From assembly GCA_936432065.2 (NCBI GenBank), contig OW386290.2, positions 134,400,677-134,464,676 on the forward strand: a stretch of 64,000 bases of DNA, given 5' to 3'. Source of the stretch: Rutpela maculata. Lineage: Eukaryota; Arthropoda; Insecta; Coleoptera; Cerambycidae. The notes beneath the pieces are model-generated. The model made no database searches. It was not told the origin of the DNA and worked only from the letters and a program-made list of their open reading frames with translations. This document shows positions 36,416 to 47,984 of the stretch, in pieces. The stretch's first letter is position 1; every line of letters starts with the position of its first letter. The translations under genes were made by a program, and so were the position numbers.

Positions 36416-36770
36416 TTGATATATTTGCCATTGTTACGATTAAACTTGTTAGATAGGCATTTCAATAATAGAAGGATTGGGCAGTTTGATCTTATAAGAT
36501 GGCCTGCACGCTTCCCTGACATTACCCACTTGATTTGTTTGTGCGTGGACCTAGGCGTAGAAAAAAAGCCACCCAAGAAAATCTTATACGATACCTAGGT
36601 AGGTACTGTCGTGCGCAAAAAATATGGGACAAGTCTTATAACGTATATTTGCTAAAATCTAGTTGTGTACTTACATCTAACTTTGATTTTTATGACATTG
36701 TCAGTTATTTGTCAAAATTCATTGCAAGTGTGCAAATAGAGAGACATATTTACATTAGAAAAAAATAGTT
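36416..36770 (+). pseudogene. DNA transposase fragment, possibly mariner-like
   Basis: Overlapping frames give RHFNNRRIGQFDLIRWPARF followed by PDITHL. This resembles the block NRWIGRGGPxxWPxRSPDLTPLDFF seen in Tc1/mariner-like DDE transposases of insects, where the final D is catalytic. The next frame continues LFVRGPRRRKKATQENLIRY with YNVYL, after a frameshift near 36535. A TACAGGGTGGTCAATAAATA tip at about 36272 could be the element's left end; the right end was not found. Confidence 0.45.
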
Positions 36771-37876
36771 GTCCTATTTTTTTTGCTCACGACAGTACTT
36801 ACATTTTGATCATTTTGTTTCATCAGGCATACAAACATCACATTTTTATCTATCCTATTTTAACGATTTAAGTTGAGGTATTTTCCGCGAATAATATTAT
36901 TGTTAAGGTAGACATAATAGGCGATTTTTGGCTGTTTTAAAATACGACACCTAGTCTAATTAGCAATTTACTTTTTACAGGTACCAGAGAGCAATTCTAA
37001 TGTTAACCAGAGCGTTGAATTTACAAAATTCCACGTAAATTCTCGAGAAAATTTCCGCCAACAAATGAATTAATTCATTAAAATATAGTTGGACATAGTC
37101 TCATAAGACCTCGTATTTCGTATTCTAGGTTTGTTAAATAGGTAAGTACATAAGTAAAAGAAAACAGAGTTCCTTGCCGAGTTCCAAAGCCACCTTACTA
37201 AAATCTAATACAGTAGTTAGTTTACCTGACTGATTCTAGGAACTCTCCAGCTTTTATTTTAAATTGCCAGCGATAATTGGGATTTAAAATATAGATTCCT
37301 ATCAGCTAGGAATTAAAAGATAACATCAATCAAAAAAGTTAAACAAATCCAAACATTTTTTTATTTTCCGCGATTTAATAAGTAGGCGCCTACTCAGGCG
37401 GATTTCACGGTCTTGGGTAATAAACGATTACATTTCTCAGGTAACTCGATATGTTTAGAATAAAAATGAACCGATATTTTACTTTCTTGATAAAAAATGT
37501 ATTTACGTAAACTTAAAATACAATTATCAATAATTGCCTGCTTAGCTCAGGACAAATTAAATTTAACTAGGGCATAAAATTTGCATTTTCGCGTGTTAAG
37601 CTGCAGAAATTTGCATACCATTTTACATAATGATTAAATTGTCGCCTCTCGTTGCATATAATTATTATACAATGATTTTTTCCTATTTTATTGAAATTTC
37701 CGTATAGATCCCGTAACTTTTTGGTACCACAGTATTCTAGGTATAACCTAACATTACTAAACAAAATTAAACTGCACACAAGTTTATATTTGTTGTAAAA
37801 AACAGTAGCATCGTCAGTTTCTACATAAAAATCATTTAGCCGAGATTACTTAGAAACAACTGAATAACACTTACCT

Positions 37877-38120
37877 TTTTAGAGAACGTATTTCTCCTTT
37901 CTACTAAAAATCCAAATGTTATTTTTGTACCAAAAACATAAACACAACACATTTTTAACACAGAAACATTTTGCAGAATTAGGATGGCGTAAGAACAAGC
38001 AACCAAAATCGTCTAAAGTGACACTTAACAATAAATTAACACTAGTTTAATAACAAATAAAGAAACCGTAAACAGGCACTCGGATTCCGTTCTATGCTAA
38101 AGTCGCCATGAGAATACACT
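37877..38120 (-). promoter_or_regulatory. Possible promoter and non-coding first exon
   Basis: On the minus strand a CG-richer block with CCAAT/ATTGG (about 38185) leads into about 240 bp ending in a strong donor, AAAAAGGTAAGTG (junction near 37877). It looks like a 5' UTR exon with short upstream ATGs only. No downstream coding exon was recognised to the left, so this is tentative. Confidence 0.22.
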
Positions 38121-38977
38121 CGTGAGGTTGGGCTCCACCTGCGTGACAACTGTTGAACTAATCAAGTTGGCGCTGGCCAATGACAAGCTACCTTCCAAAC
38201 CCAGGGCTCTTTGATCTTTATTTGAAAGATTTTATAGAATTAAAAAATACACAGGTCAGTCAAAATCAAAATATCGCCCCATATAAAAACAATCACAATA
38301 GGCACAAATAGAAGACATCTTCTGCCTAGGTACAAGGCACAAGGAGCTGCACACTCAGACAATAAATACATTTACAGCAAAGTTAGAAGGGGAAGTTTTC
38401 TAATTTTTTTAAAATTAGATTAATTTAAAAATTAGGGATTATAGGTGCAGAAGCATAATTATAAAAATTAAGATCAATATTTCTGATGACTATATCTTCA
38501 AATAATTTCTATTTGTTTTAATCTACGCAGTGGCGTCATTAAGGGACGGGTCCGGGATAACAAATAAGTTATTTACATTGCTTTAAAATTCAAATATGAA
38601 CGCTGTGTTTAATTAGTAGTTTTCTTCGTCTCATATAATCTTCGGAGGCAGCCATATCTAAATTTTACCCCACACAGTATATACCATTACAGAAGTATAA
38701 TTTTTCTAATATCGCAAAAAAAAATCATCAAAAAAACATATTGGACGTAAAGACTAGAAATGTGGAGGTGGTTCAAGGCTCTAACAATAGAACTTACGGA
38801 CTAGTTGTCTTTTAGCGCCCTCTAATATGTCAGTTTAAAAATTGTTAGTGTCTTTGTAACTGTTATAAATTATTTTATGAAAATATTTCACTCTTTCTTC
38901 CATTATTTTTGTTTAACTCAATTTCATGAAAATGGCCAGATCACGTTTAGTTAGCAAAATAGTGTACAGTAATCTTA

Positions 38978-39112
38978 GGGTGAGTTGTACCTACTAAGTT
39001 GAAGCTAAGCTCAGGTTGATCCAAGATCAAAATCCATTGTAACAATCATAACCTTGCCTTTCGATCTTGGATCAAGCTGAACTTGACCTGAACTAATTGG
39101 TACAACTCGCCC
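38978..39112. mobile_element. PIF/Harbinger-type MITE (135 bp)
   Basis: The tips GGGTGAGTTGTACC and GGTACAACTCGCCC are flanked by TTA on both sides (38975-38977, 39113-39115), the 3-bp target typical of PIF/Harbinger. The interior repeats GATCCAAGATC / GATCTTGGATC as an inverted pair. Confidence 0.85.
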
Positions 39113-39119
39113 TTAACCT

Positions 39120-39720
39120 TAGACATGGGCGGTCCAGTTTCTTTAGTGGTTTCGGTCCGTTTGGAACCGTTCCGCTTGTGAACCCGTTCAGCTGGATTCG
39201 TTCCATCGGATCCACTTCAAAATGTTTACGCAATTAGGTAGGAAACTAAAAATTGTCCAATCACTTTTTCCTATTATTTTTATATAGGTAAGAGGTAGGT
39301 ATACCTATCGCCAGTTATCTGTTATCTAGATATTTTTATTATCAACTATCATTGAATCTTATTATTAATTATTGTATTATTATACTATCTAATTTTCTTG
39401 ATGTCATATTGTAATAAAATACTTTTTCATTAATACGAATTAGTTTAGATAAACAGTAAATAAGTAAAACCTTTAAATCAAGATGCGTATTCCTAAGTAT
39501 TATGTATGTATGTATGCACGTGCGGTATTTACTATTTATAACGCGATGAGATGACAGTCAACTCAAACTTCAAATCTATCCAAGCCCTCAGATCTAAGCA
39601 GATCAAGGCCCCGCGCATGGACTGAAGACCCGGTTCGATCGACATCGCGGATTCGCTCGGACCCGTTCCACCTCCGGATTCGTTCACTTGGAACGGGTCC
39701 GCCCGGACTGCCCATCTCTA
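39120..39720. mobile_element. hAT element (601 bp, non-autonomous)
   Basis: The tips TAGACATGGGCGGTCC and GGACTGCCCATCTCTA are flanked by the 8-bp duplication CTTAACCT (39112-39119 and 39721-39728). Subterminal regions are rich in CCGTTC/GAACGG motifs, likely transposase-binding repeats. It inserted at the edge of the PIF MITE, so the left duplication overlaps that element's last base. Confidence 0.88.
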
Positions 39721-39728
39721 CTTAACCT

Positions 39729-41049
39729 AACATTTCCCATGTAAGTAAGAAAACCACGGGAAGTCACTTCAACTGAATAAAATTTGCTGGTAATTTAAAA
39801 ATGTATAGAACAGCATTTATTCTAGTATTAAATCAAATTTAATTTATAAGTTCTCTTTGCAATATATTTACACATTAATTTGACAAATAACAGAAGATCG
39901 GCAAGAAACATTATTTATTCACTAATTGTGCCTCTCAAAACAGTACTCCACTGCAACTAGGGAAAACAAATTGCTCCCACCATGTTTCTCGTTCATTAAT
40001 TAACTTAACAAAAAAGCTGTGCATAAATGCTATGCATACATGAATTGAAATTTGATCCACCATCCTTTAAAACCGATTTGTTACAATATTCCGAAATATA
40101 AAGTTGGAATAAAATGTAGAGGTATATATTATGCTATTTGCCTCTATATCATACATAATTATGAACACAGCGTTCTTCTCCTATATGTTGTCTATATTCT
40201 TTATGTCAAAATTAACATTACTAAAGCATTTCTGTATGTGCGAAAATAAATATTATTTTAGGGCCACATTACATACCCACTTTACTTGTCTATCGTATTT
40301 GTATCTCTTAGGGTAATATTAATCACTGTATAATTGGTTGCCTATCCTAGGATAGAAAGGAAAGCATATTATTGTAAATATTAGTATCCGTCTGTCAAGT
40401 CATCCAAAGAACCCTCTTAAGTCTAGATTTGTCTGAAAAAAGTAGACAGGGCCCTACAGTTTATGGGTGGAATCCAAATCACTTCTTGGGGATAATTTAC
40501 GATGAAATATTAATTCACCACTTATGGTGCCCAACCCACTTAGCTGTAGATACACAGTGCAAACTAGACGCGCTAACGGTTGAGTTACTGACTCCCGAAT
40601 CTTTAGGTATCTCAAACAAGATGTCATGAATGTATGAGTAAACCAAGCTACATTGAACTTGGCGTATCCTGCTTGCTGCAGATTATATGCAAACATCTTG
40701 TTTTCTCGCTTTCAAATCCAACTCCTTTACTATAGACCTTTCCTCACACTTCATGATTGCAAATCTAGCTTTGTGTGCAATTATTCAATTATCAAGCGTG
40801 GGGGCTCGCCAGACATGTTAACAAAAAATTAAGCGTGGGGGCCCACCAGTGAATTTGGTACCGGGGCCCATAATTTGATGTGGGGGGTCTGAACCTAATT
40901 ACCCTCAAAGCACTCGATAGCCTTAGGACAACCAGTGGACATACTTAGAGGATAAGCAAGACAGCCCATGGACGTCCTAAACTGAGTTACTCCAGATTTA
41001 GGACCTCCTGTGGATATCCTTTTGAGACTAATTGGGATTGCCCATGGAT
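39729..41049. other. No gene seen
   Basis: AT-rich to 40790. Then a GC-rich pair of AAGCGTGGGGGC motifs at about 40795 and 40831 of unknown nature. Frames of 60-80 codons here show no family features. Confidence 0.45.
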
Positions 41050-41221
41050 ATGTCTTCAATGGGAAACCAATGGTTGTCCTCAGGAAGGAAAAGGGACCAA
41101 TTTAGGTTAAAATCTGGACAACCTACAGACATCCACAATGGGATAGCTATGGTTGCCCATAGGAAGAAGAAGGGATCAATTTAGGTTAAAATCTAGACAA
41201 ACTACAGACATTCATATAATG
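41050..41221 (+). repeat. Imperfect tandem repeat of about 70-80 bp
   Basis: Two units share CAATGGGA, ATGGTTG.CC, AGG, GGGA.CAATTTAGGTTAAA and ATCTRGACAA.CTACAGACAT. It lies immediately outside element S3. Confidence 0.6.
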
Positions 41222-43261
41222 GAAAAATTCCTTTTTTCACGTGTTCCCTAGATCCCCAGGAACATTCATTCATCAGCATTATTGACCCCTGTATTACGTC
41301 CGAAAATGAGAAAATTAGGGGGGGGGGGCTTGAACGGGATATGGATATGTGGCCCCCCCGTCATAAAAAAAATTTATAAAATTGTCGCCTCGGAAATGGG
41401 CTCTAGGAGGTTTTTTTAACTCGCTGATCACGAATCCGAGGTCAAATTTGAGGAATTCCATATTCCAGTATGGAATTCGTATTGAGATGTCCGCTTTACT
41501 GATCAAATAAATATTAGAAAGAACTTCTGCTAAATTACTTTTTATTGAATTATTTCAATATTTATAATTACAACTGACATCAACTACATTGATTAACAAC
41601 ATATTTCTCTATATTATAGTCATGGAAACATAAACAATCTATATTAATTTAACAATTCGTGCCATTTTTTGATGAAAATTCCACTTTTTCAGGCGGAAAT
41701 TTAAATATGAATATTGTGCTGTGGAAGTGTGCTACAGGGGGTTTTTTTGGGTCGCTGATCACGATTCCGAGGTCCAAATTGAGCAATTCCATATTCCAGA
41801 CTGGAATACATGTCAAGGAAAATTCCATTTTTTCAGAAAAAATTTAAATATTAACGTTTTTCCACGAAAATGTGCTCTAGGGGTTTTTTTTTTGGTCGCT
41901 GATCATGATTTTGAGGTCCAAATTTAAGAATTCCATATTCCAGGCTGGAATACGTGCCATGGAAAATTCCATTCCAGATTCATTTAAAGAGCACATTGAG
42001 GACATCAATCAAGTATTAGATGATGGAATAGAATGCTTGTTAGAGTTATACAATTATAAAATGAATAAATCAGATTTGAATTTGACTGCGCAGGGCCAGG
42101 TATAACACATTTTTGAAAAAAATACACAAAATATGAAATCAACGAAGAAGAATATGGTAAATATAGCCACGTTGCCTCCTGCCGTGGATGGTTTCAGAGA
42201 ACATCTGAAACGGGTGTACTACCAAATCAAAACTTGGATCGGCTTCTTAACAGATTCTCATCATAACAGAACCACACACCATTGAATCCAACTGATTGGG
42301 GTTGGAAATTGATCGACGGCGTCTTGCATCCTGTAAGGATGACCGAATCGTCCGCACTAAAAAAGATTATGGATATGTGGCTGTCAAACTGGATGCGGAG
42401 CAACTTGTGGTTGTTGCAAAAATGGCATATATTGCTCTCAAACTTGTAAATTTTGTCACGGAAACAACTGCAATAGTTGCGAGGCACCTGGAGCTGCAGA
42501 CATAACGGAAAATGAATAGATTTGTCTGGCTGAAGAAGAATCCTGAATTACCAGTTCTCAAATATGATTCAGATTATGATTGATGTAAATGGTGTAAATT
42601 GTATAAAAAAATAATGATAAATTAATAACTATTTTATCACACAGAATACCACCTTTTGTACCAACACAATAAATGCTATATTTTTATAAAAATTGGTATC
42701 TTTTAATCACTTACCTCACTTGAAAGAAGAAAAAATTTGCATGCATTCCTGCAGTGTTTATAAAATTGCCATGTATATTAATTTGAACTGCTCATAATAT
42801 TCATACATAACTTTCTTTCTTCAAAGTAAAATTGACTTGAAAAATTATTTTGAAATACTCGTAATATTCATACATAATTTTCTTCTTCAAAGTGAAATTC
42901 GACACGAAAAATGGCACAAATTCCAATACAGAATATGGAATTCTTGAATTTGGACCTCAAAATCATGATCAGTGACCCAAAAACCCCACTTTCACAGCAC
43001 AATATTCATATTTAAATTTCCACCCGAAAAAGTGGAATTTTCATCAAAAAATGGGACAAACTCCATACTGGAATATGGAATTCCTCAATTTGTATCTCAG
43101 ATTCATGATTAGCGACAAAAAACCTCCTAGAGCCCAGGCGAAATATTAATTCTAATTTTTTTCAAACCCCTATAACTTTCTCATTTTTGGAGGTAATGCA
43201 GAGGTCAATGCTGATGAATATCCCTGGGGGTCTAGGGAATACGTGAAAAAAGGAATTTTTC
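41222..43261. mobile_element. Long-TIR DNA transposon S3 carrying a relic of the same protein as S1
   Basis: The tips GAAAAATTCCTTTTTTCACG and complement begin arms of roughly 270 bp (41222-41500 and 43040-43261). Shared landmarks are TTCCCTAGA.CCCCAGG, CATCAGCATT, AATGAGAAA, CTCTAGGAGG and GGAATTCCATATTCCAG. The left side carries two further tandem copies of the GGTCGCTGATCA...GAATTCCATATTCCAG unit (41740-41960) and the right side one (42925-43025). The interior holds a decayed gene (41975-42515). No target duplication is clear. Confidence 0.8.
41975..42515 (+). pseudogene. Relic of XPG-like/Cys-rich transposon protein (copy 2, C-terminal part)
   Basis: About 41990-42140 reads DGIECLLELYNYKMNKSDLN, matching the family's LYG...vNLTR region. 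42165-42270 reads LPPAVDGFREHLKRVYYQIK followed by TW. After a frameshift, 42272-42350 reads NPTDWGWKLIDGVLHPV. After another, 42371-42507 reads ICGCQTGCGATCGCCKNGIY and then CSQTCKFCHGNNCNSCE, a dense cysteine cluster ending in a stop. Several frameshifts and stops make it a pseudogene. It preserves the C-terminal half that copies 1 and 3 lack. Confidence 0.72.
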
Positions 43262-43713
43262 AAATCAGTGTTGTTCCACCACTTTTCCACATTTTCTGGC
43301 TTATTTATTGGATTATATGTGCATTTCCTGCGTAGTTGATAGCCTTCACTGTAGTTTTTGGCTTTTTGGCAGTAGTTATTATTGACAGAAGTAATTTGCA
43401 ACTTGCAAGGAGAGCCATCTACCATGTCTTATTGAAGCTAGCCCTAAGAACGGGCTGGCCAATATATAAATAAATAGGTATCCAATGCACCTATATTCAT
43501 CTCAACCTTGTATTTCAGATAAGTAGTGTTTGGAAAACGATATTAATATTTCAAGATGAAATTTAGCACACGTAAATCCCAAGGTATTGGTCACTTTTAT
43601 TTATATTTATATTTACAATGAAGATATTTTGGCATTATTACTTGGTTTGTAGCCCTTCATGCAGAGGTGTATTTATCGGAGAACATAGGACATAGTATGG
43701 TCAAGTCTGTTGA

Positions 43714-44706
43714 ATGCTGAAAATGTTGAAAATGAGAAAAGAAGTTCGACGCCTCTGTAATCGAGCTAAAGATTCGGGCAACTGGGAACAATATAGATCT
43801 GCGCTAATGGACTATAACAAAGAAATCAGAAGGGCAAAAAGGCAATCTTGGAGGAAGTTCTGCGAGAGTATTACTGACTTACCTGGCAGCACTAGAATCC
43901 ACAAGATCATTTCCAGAGAGCCGGCAAGGGAATTTGGTATGGTGAAACGTCCAGATGGCTCATTTGCTGAATCTGAAAAGGAAACCCTTGAGCTCCTTAC
44001 ACTGAACCACTTCCCAGGGAGTTCGATCCTGGATAACCAACAACCACCACCATCAGGAGGACGAATCAAACGACTTCACAAAGACGATTGGCTGGTGGCC
44101 AAAAAGGTTATCATAGCACCAGCGATTGAATGGGCAATTAAATCTTTCCAACCCTTCAAATCGCCTGGTGAGGATGGCATTTTTTCAGCGCTGCTACAAA
44201 ACGGACTGGAAATACTGCTACCATTCCTCATCAGACTATACAGAGCTCGTCTGGTATGGAACTACATCCCATCCAGTTGGGCGGCGGTTAAAGTGGTATA
44301 TATACCAAAAATGGGCCGGACAGAACCAGACCCTAAATCGCTAAGACCCATCAGCCTGAAATCATTTCTGTTGAAAGGCCTGGAAAAGGTTCTGGACGGA
44401 CATATCAGGGGAAACATCCTGAGCACTCATCCTCTGAATGTTCACAAGTATGCCTATCAACCAGGAAAGTCAACAGAACTAGCACTAAATAAACTAGTCG
44501 GGAAAATCACCCAATCTCTTGAGGAAAAAGAGATTGCGGTGGCGGCATTCTCAACATTGAAGGAGCATTTAACAATGCACTGCCCAACTCCTTATATACA
44601 GTGGCGGCTGATAGAGGGGAAACATCAGCTAACTATAATTGGCTGGATTCAAGCTATGCTTGAAAACAAAATCATAACGACTTCTCTACAGGGACAGACC
44701 CTTTGA
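43714..44706 (+). pseudogene. LINE reverse transcriptase, N-terminal part
   Basis: The 330-codon frame contains RRAKRQSWRKFCESI, FQPFKSPGEDGIFSALLQNG, VVYIPKMGRTEPDPKSLRPI, SLKSFLLKGLEKVLDGHI and YAYQPGKSTELAL, the ordered fingers-palm motifs of a non-LTR RT. Motif A is broken: the reading VAAF continues as LNIEGAFNNA only after a one-base shift near 44550. The catalytic FADD box and RNase H region are absent (deleted near 44700). Translation formally starts inside the target duplication. Confidence 0.85.
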
Positions 44707-45098
44707 AATCAATAACTAAAAAAACTATTAGAGGATTAGAGCTCAACAGGTTACACCTAAGAACTCTAGTTGGCCTATACCCTGGGCACTGCAGACTTAA
44801 TCACCACCTACACAGACTCAGAATAGCGGACAACGCTGAATGCCGACTGTGTTTGGAGGAAGATGAAACGGCAGTGCATGTTTTATATACCTGTCCTGCT
44901 GCAGAAAGAACCAGGTTCTCACTTTTTGGCAAAGGGCGACTGCTGCCAGAGGACCTGGACAACCTCTCATCCAATAAGGTAGTCGGCTTCATCAAAAAGC
45001 TGAACCTATTGGGTGAAACACGCTTCTGAGTGAGTCACAATAGACCAGATGGTCGCGGTGTTACTAGCCCATTCACATCATCATCAACCTAATCTAAC
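43718..45098 (+). mobile_element. 5'-truncated, internally deleted LINE with 11-bp target duplication
   Basis: The insertion is flanked by CTGTTGAATGC (43707-43717 and 45099-45109). It lacks the endonuclease region and ends in a CATCATCATCAACC-type 3' tail. The RT starts with the N-terminal basic block and is deleted after the first catalytic motif; the C-terminal zinc-finger segment follows directly. Confidence 0.88.
44703..45029 (+). pseudogene. LINE C-terminal zinc-finger segment
   Basis: The frame carries LHLRTLVGLYPGHCRLNHHL, then ECRLCLEEDETAVHVLYTC. That is the C-x2-C-x8-H-x4-C finger that follows RNase H in I-group LINEs. It is joined directly to the RT fragment by an internal deletion. 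A similar but diverged segment occurs in the LINE at 52950-54600. Confidence 0.8.
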
Positions 45099-45533
45099 CT
45101 GTTGAATGCCTTGGAAAAATCATATCAGTTATTGAACCATTTCAACTTAATAGCTTCGAATATGCTTCCGTTCTTCTTGCAGCTCGCACTTAGTACCACA
45201 TGAAAACTAATAAGAAATATATGAATCCCCACAGGACATTTTTTTTTTAATTCAATTCGTAGTATTTTTGTCTGTACAGTGTACAGTTGCATTATAGGAT
45301 GAAGGATTTGGGGAAAAAAGACTAAGAATCAAAGCCAGTTCCCTATTGGGGACAGTTTTTTTGCTTGAAAATGGATTAAACATCCACCGGTAAAGTGGGA
45401 TTTCTTCGGATAATTATTCCTACCTTTATGGAGAATATGTATCCAAAAAATACGAATTTTATAAATTATTTCTTTTATTTGCTCTTTTTTAATCTAATGC
45501 GCACGGATCATATTCACACATTTTGTTTATGCT

Positions 45534-46079
45534 TTAAAGCATCGATGATATTTTATTAATAAAGTCAATACATTTCATGAAAAGCTTTTCTATATTTATA
45601 ATAATCAAAACATATACGTATGGTGTCGTTAAAAATTTTAAATGATCTAAAAATGTTTCACTCTCCTCTTCTTTATCAGAATTAGTGTCTTCATCAAATT
45701 TAATATCGTCCCATTCTTCTAATTTTTTAAAAACTTTTAACTTTTTCATCTGATATACCTTTAACATTTCTTCATCAAGGACTTTACAGTTTTCTAGCTC
45801 CTCTTCGAATTTTATGCAATCAGTTTCTTCTTTGATGAATGTCAGAAATTGGATGAGTTTTTCTATGTAAGTTTGTCGGTGCTCCTTGAAAATTATTGAA
45901 TCTGATTGACAGTCTTTTTCCTTTTCAGAAACACGTCCTTCCATTTCCTCATTAAACACAAATGAGTTGACAAATAATATATAACTAAATGGAAAAAAAT
46001 GTAATCTTTTATGATTTTGTACAGGCGTAGCTTCAATAGAACTGTAATAATTGTAAAATTTCGGCCATATTGCCAACAT
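45534..46079 (-). CDS. Hypothetical protein, 181 codons, Lys/Glu-rich
   Basis: I do not recognise this protein. It opens with ATG and has a hydrophobic, aromatic N-terminal third (about residues 1-43). An acidic and lysine-rich region follows that probably forms helices or coiled coil, including EELENCKVLDEEMLKVYQMK and a DEDTNSDKEEESE run. It closes with a hydrophobic segment around YVYVLIII. An AATAAA lies about 55 bp beyond the stop (near 45480-45475), as expected for a real transcript. A second open frame overlaps the 5' end (to 46159) and could mark an upstream exon or a frameshift; a pyrimidine tract ending TTTAG near 45984 could be an acceptor. It does not resemble the transposon proteins nearby. 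It may be a small gene, a retrogene, or chance in AT-rich DNA. Confidence 0.35.
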   Translation of the reverse strand: MLAIWPKFYNYYSSIEATPVQNHKRLHFFPFSYILFVNSFVFNEEMEGRVSEKEKDCQSDSIIFKEHRQTYIEKLIQFLTFIKEETDCIKFEEELENCKVLDEEMLKVYQMKKLKVFKKLEEWDDIKFDEDTNSDKEEESETFLDHLKFLTTPYVYVLIIINIEKLFMKCIDFINKISSML

Positions 46080-46838
46080 ATCAGAATGCTTTCAAGAAGT
46101 TTGTCAACATTTGCTTCAGTTTTCAATTCATTGTAATGTATGTGAATTTTGTTTGCCAAATATTTTTTTTGGTTTTGTATTAGCTGTCAATGTCAAATAA
46201 TATATTTATTTAGAGGAAATAATACCGAGTCAATTGTAACCAATTTTATCCTATACAGAATTTGAGAAAACATTTTTTTTGATGACTCTGAGATTTTGTT
46301 AGATCTTCACATTTCAGGTAATGTTGATAACTAGAATTAAAGTATTTCATTTTCATCGGTTTGTGAGTCTGTTGTTCTGTCGCTCTGCTTCTATAGAAAT
46401 ATTGAGAATTTCATGTTTAAAAATGTTTTAACTGACCACAAAATTCTTTCAGGTAACCTCAATAACCCTCTTAGGTATAAGAGATCTGCATTTGTCTGAG
46501 TAAGGGAGTAAATAAGATGTCACCTAAAGTAAGACGTAAAGTTTGTTGACGTGAGGGTGTGGAAGAACTCACCACCGTTCGTCTGAAGGATGCAACCATA
46601 TTTATTTTTACCAAGGGCACCAAGTCGCTCCTTTTTCAACATAGGATAGCTTTTTTACTGTCAGTGAGTTTTTTATGAGACCACCAATGGATGACATCTT
46701 GTAATAGACGAAAGGTTAAATTTATATATAATATATCTCCCTAACTGTACGTGCCCCCCCCCCCCCCCGATCCTTTTGAACATTTGCTTTTGAAATTTTT
46801 TTTTTTTCAGGCAGGTATGACTTTATTTACCTGTTTAA

Positions 46839-46983
46839 ATTTTTTCCAAACTTACAACACTGCTCTTCTGACGTCACGATAACGCAGTAGCTACGAAACA
46901 ATTTTGTTTTTGTCATACTCATTCTTTATTTTTTTTCAGTTATCGTGACTTCACAAGAGCAGTGTCGTAGGTTTGGAGAAAAA
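46839..46983. mobile_element. 145-bp MITE with TTAA target
   Basis: The tips ATTTTTTCCAAAC and GTTTGGAGAAAAA are flanked by TTAA (46835-46838, 46984-46987). The mirror arm of element F at about 48848 shows the uninterrupted site (TTAA within ACCTGTTTAATTGG). Internal inverted segments are CACTGCTCTT.TGACGTCACG and complement. A TTAA target suggests piggyBac-type mobilisation. Confidence 0.8.
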
Positions 46984-47684
46984 TTAAATGGCTGAAGTTT
47001 GACTTACTGGAAATGCGTTATGTCAAAATGGTTTCCATGGTAACGGTCGTCATAGTTACCACTACCCAATGGTACTACTCCCATGGTGGGCACTCGCTTA
47101 GTTGTGAAGTTAGGTACTCCAGATTAGTGGAAATGATCTACAAAGAAGCAGTTGCCGTGGTAATGCTTAGCACGGTTACCAGTATCTTAGGGTACCACTC
47201 CCGTGGTGGGCACTCGCTTAGTTACGAAATGATTAGCTGTATTAGTTATTATTATTATTTTTTTTTTTGAAATTCGACTTACCGGAAATGTGTTATATGT
47301 CAAAATGGTTTCCATGGTAGGGGTCGTCACTACCCAATGGTACTACTCCCATGGTGGGCACTCGCTTAGTTGCGAAGCTATGTACTCCAGATTAGTGGAA
47401 ATGATCTACAAAGAAGCAGTTGCCGTGGTAATGCTTAGCACGGTTACCAGTACCTTAGGGTACCACTCCCATAGTGGGCACTCGCTTAGTTACGAAATGA
47501 TTAGCTATATTAGTAATAAAACCGAACTTTTTTTTATTGATTATAATAAAATTAAAACAAAAATACAAGTTACATTAAATTTTTGAACGGAAATCTCCAT
47601 ATTCTAGCCGTATGGCCACGGATTTCGAGACGGCGACCGGTCGCGCGTTATTAAACTGAAACTGCTTTTTCGTATATCATTTCC

Positions 47685-47975
47685 ACTAATCTGGAGTACC
47701 TAGCTTCACAACTAAGCGAGTGCCTGCCATGGGAGTAGTACCATTGGGTAGTGGTAACTATGACGACCGTTACCATGGAAACCATTTTGACATATAACAC
47801 ATTTCCGGTCGACGTTTCGAAATCCGCGCGCGCGGATTTCGAAACGTCGACCGGAAATGTGTTATATGTCAAAATGGTTTCCATGGTAACGGTCGTCATA
47901 GTTACCACTACCCAATGGTACTACTCCCATGGCAGGCACTCGCTTAGTTGTGAAGCTAGGTACTCCAGATTAGTG
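47685..47975. repeat. Inner palindrome of element F
   Basis: Two arms of about 145 bp are complementary around a centre at 47829-47830, within CGAAATCCGCGCGCGCGGAT. The inner axis is about 90 bp away from the axis of the outer arms (about 47918), so the element has two superimposed symmetries. Confidence 0.85.
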
Positions 47976-47984
47976 GAAATGATA

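Noticed and set aside
38520..38560. hAT tip at GCAGTGGCGTCATTAAGGG
   Set aside because: The form fits a hAT end but no partner tip or 8-bp duplication was found nearby.
40795..40880. Two GC-rich AAGCGTGGGGGC motifs as a regulatory element
   Set aside because: More likely a piece of a repeat; nothing around it supports regulation.
42296..42505. 69-codon plus frame (VAVKLDAEQLVVVAKMAYIA)
   Set aside because: It is an alternative frame over the cysteine-rich tail of the S3 relic; the cysteine frame fits the family.
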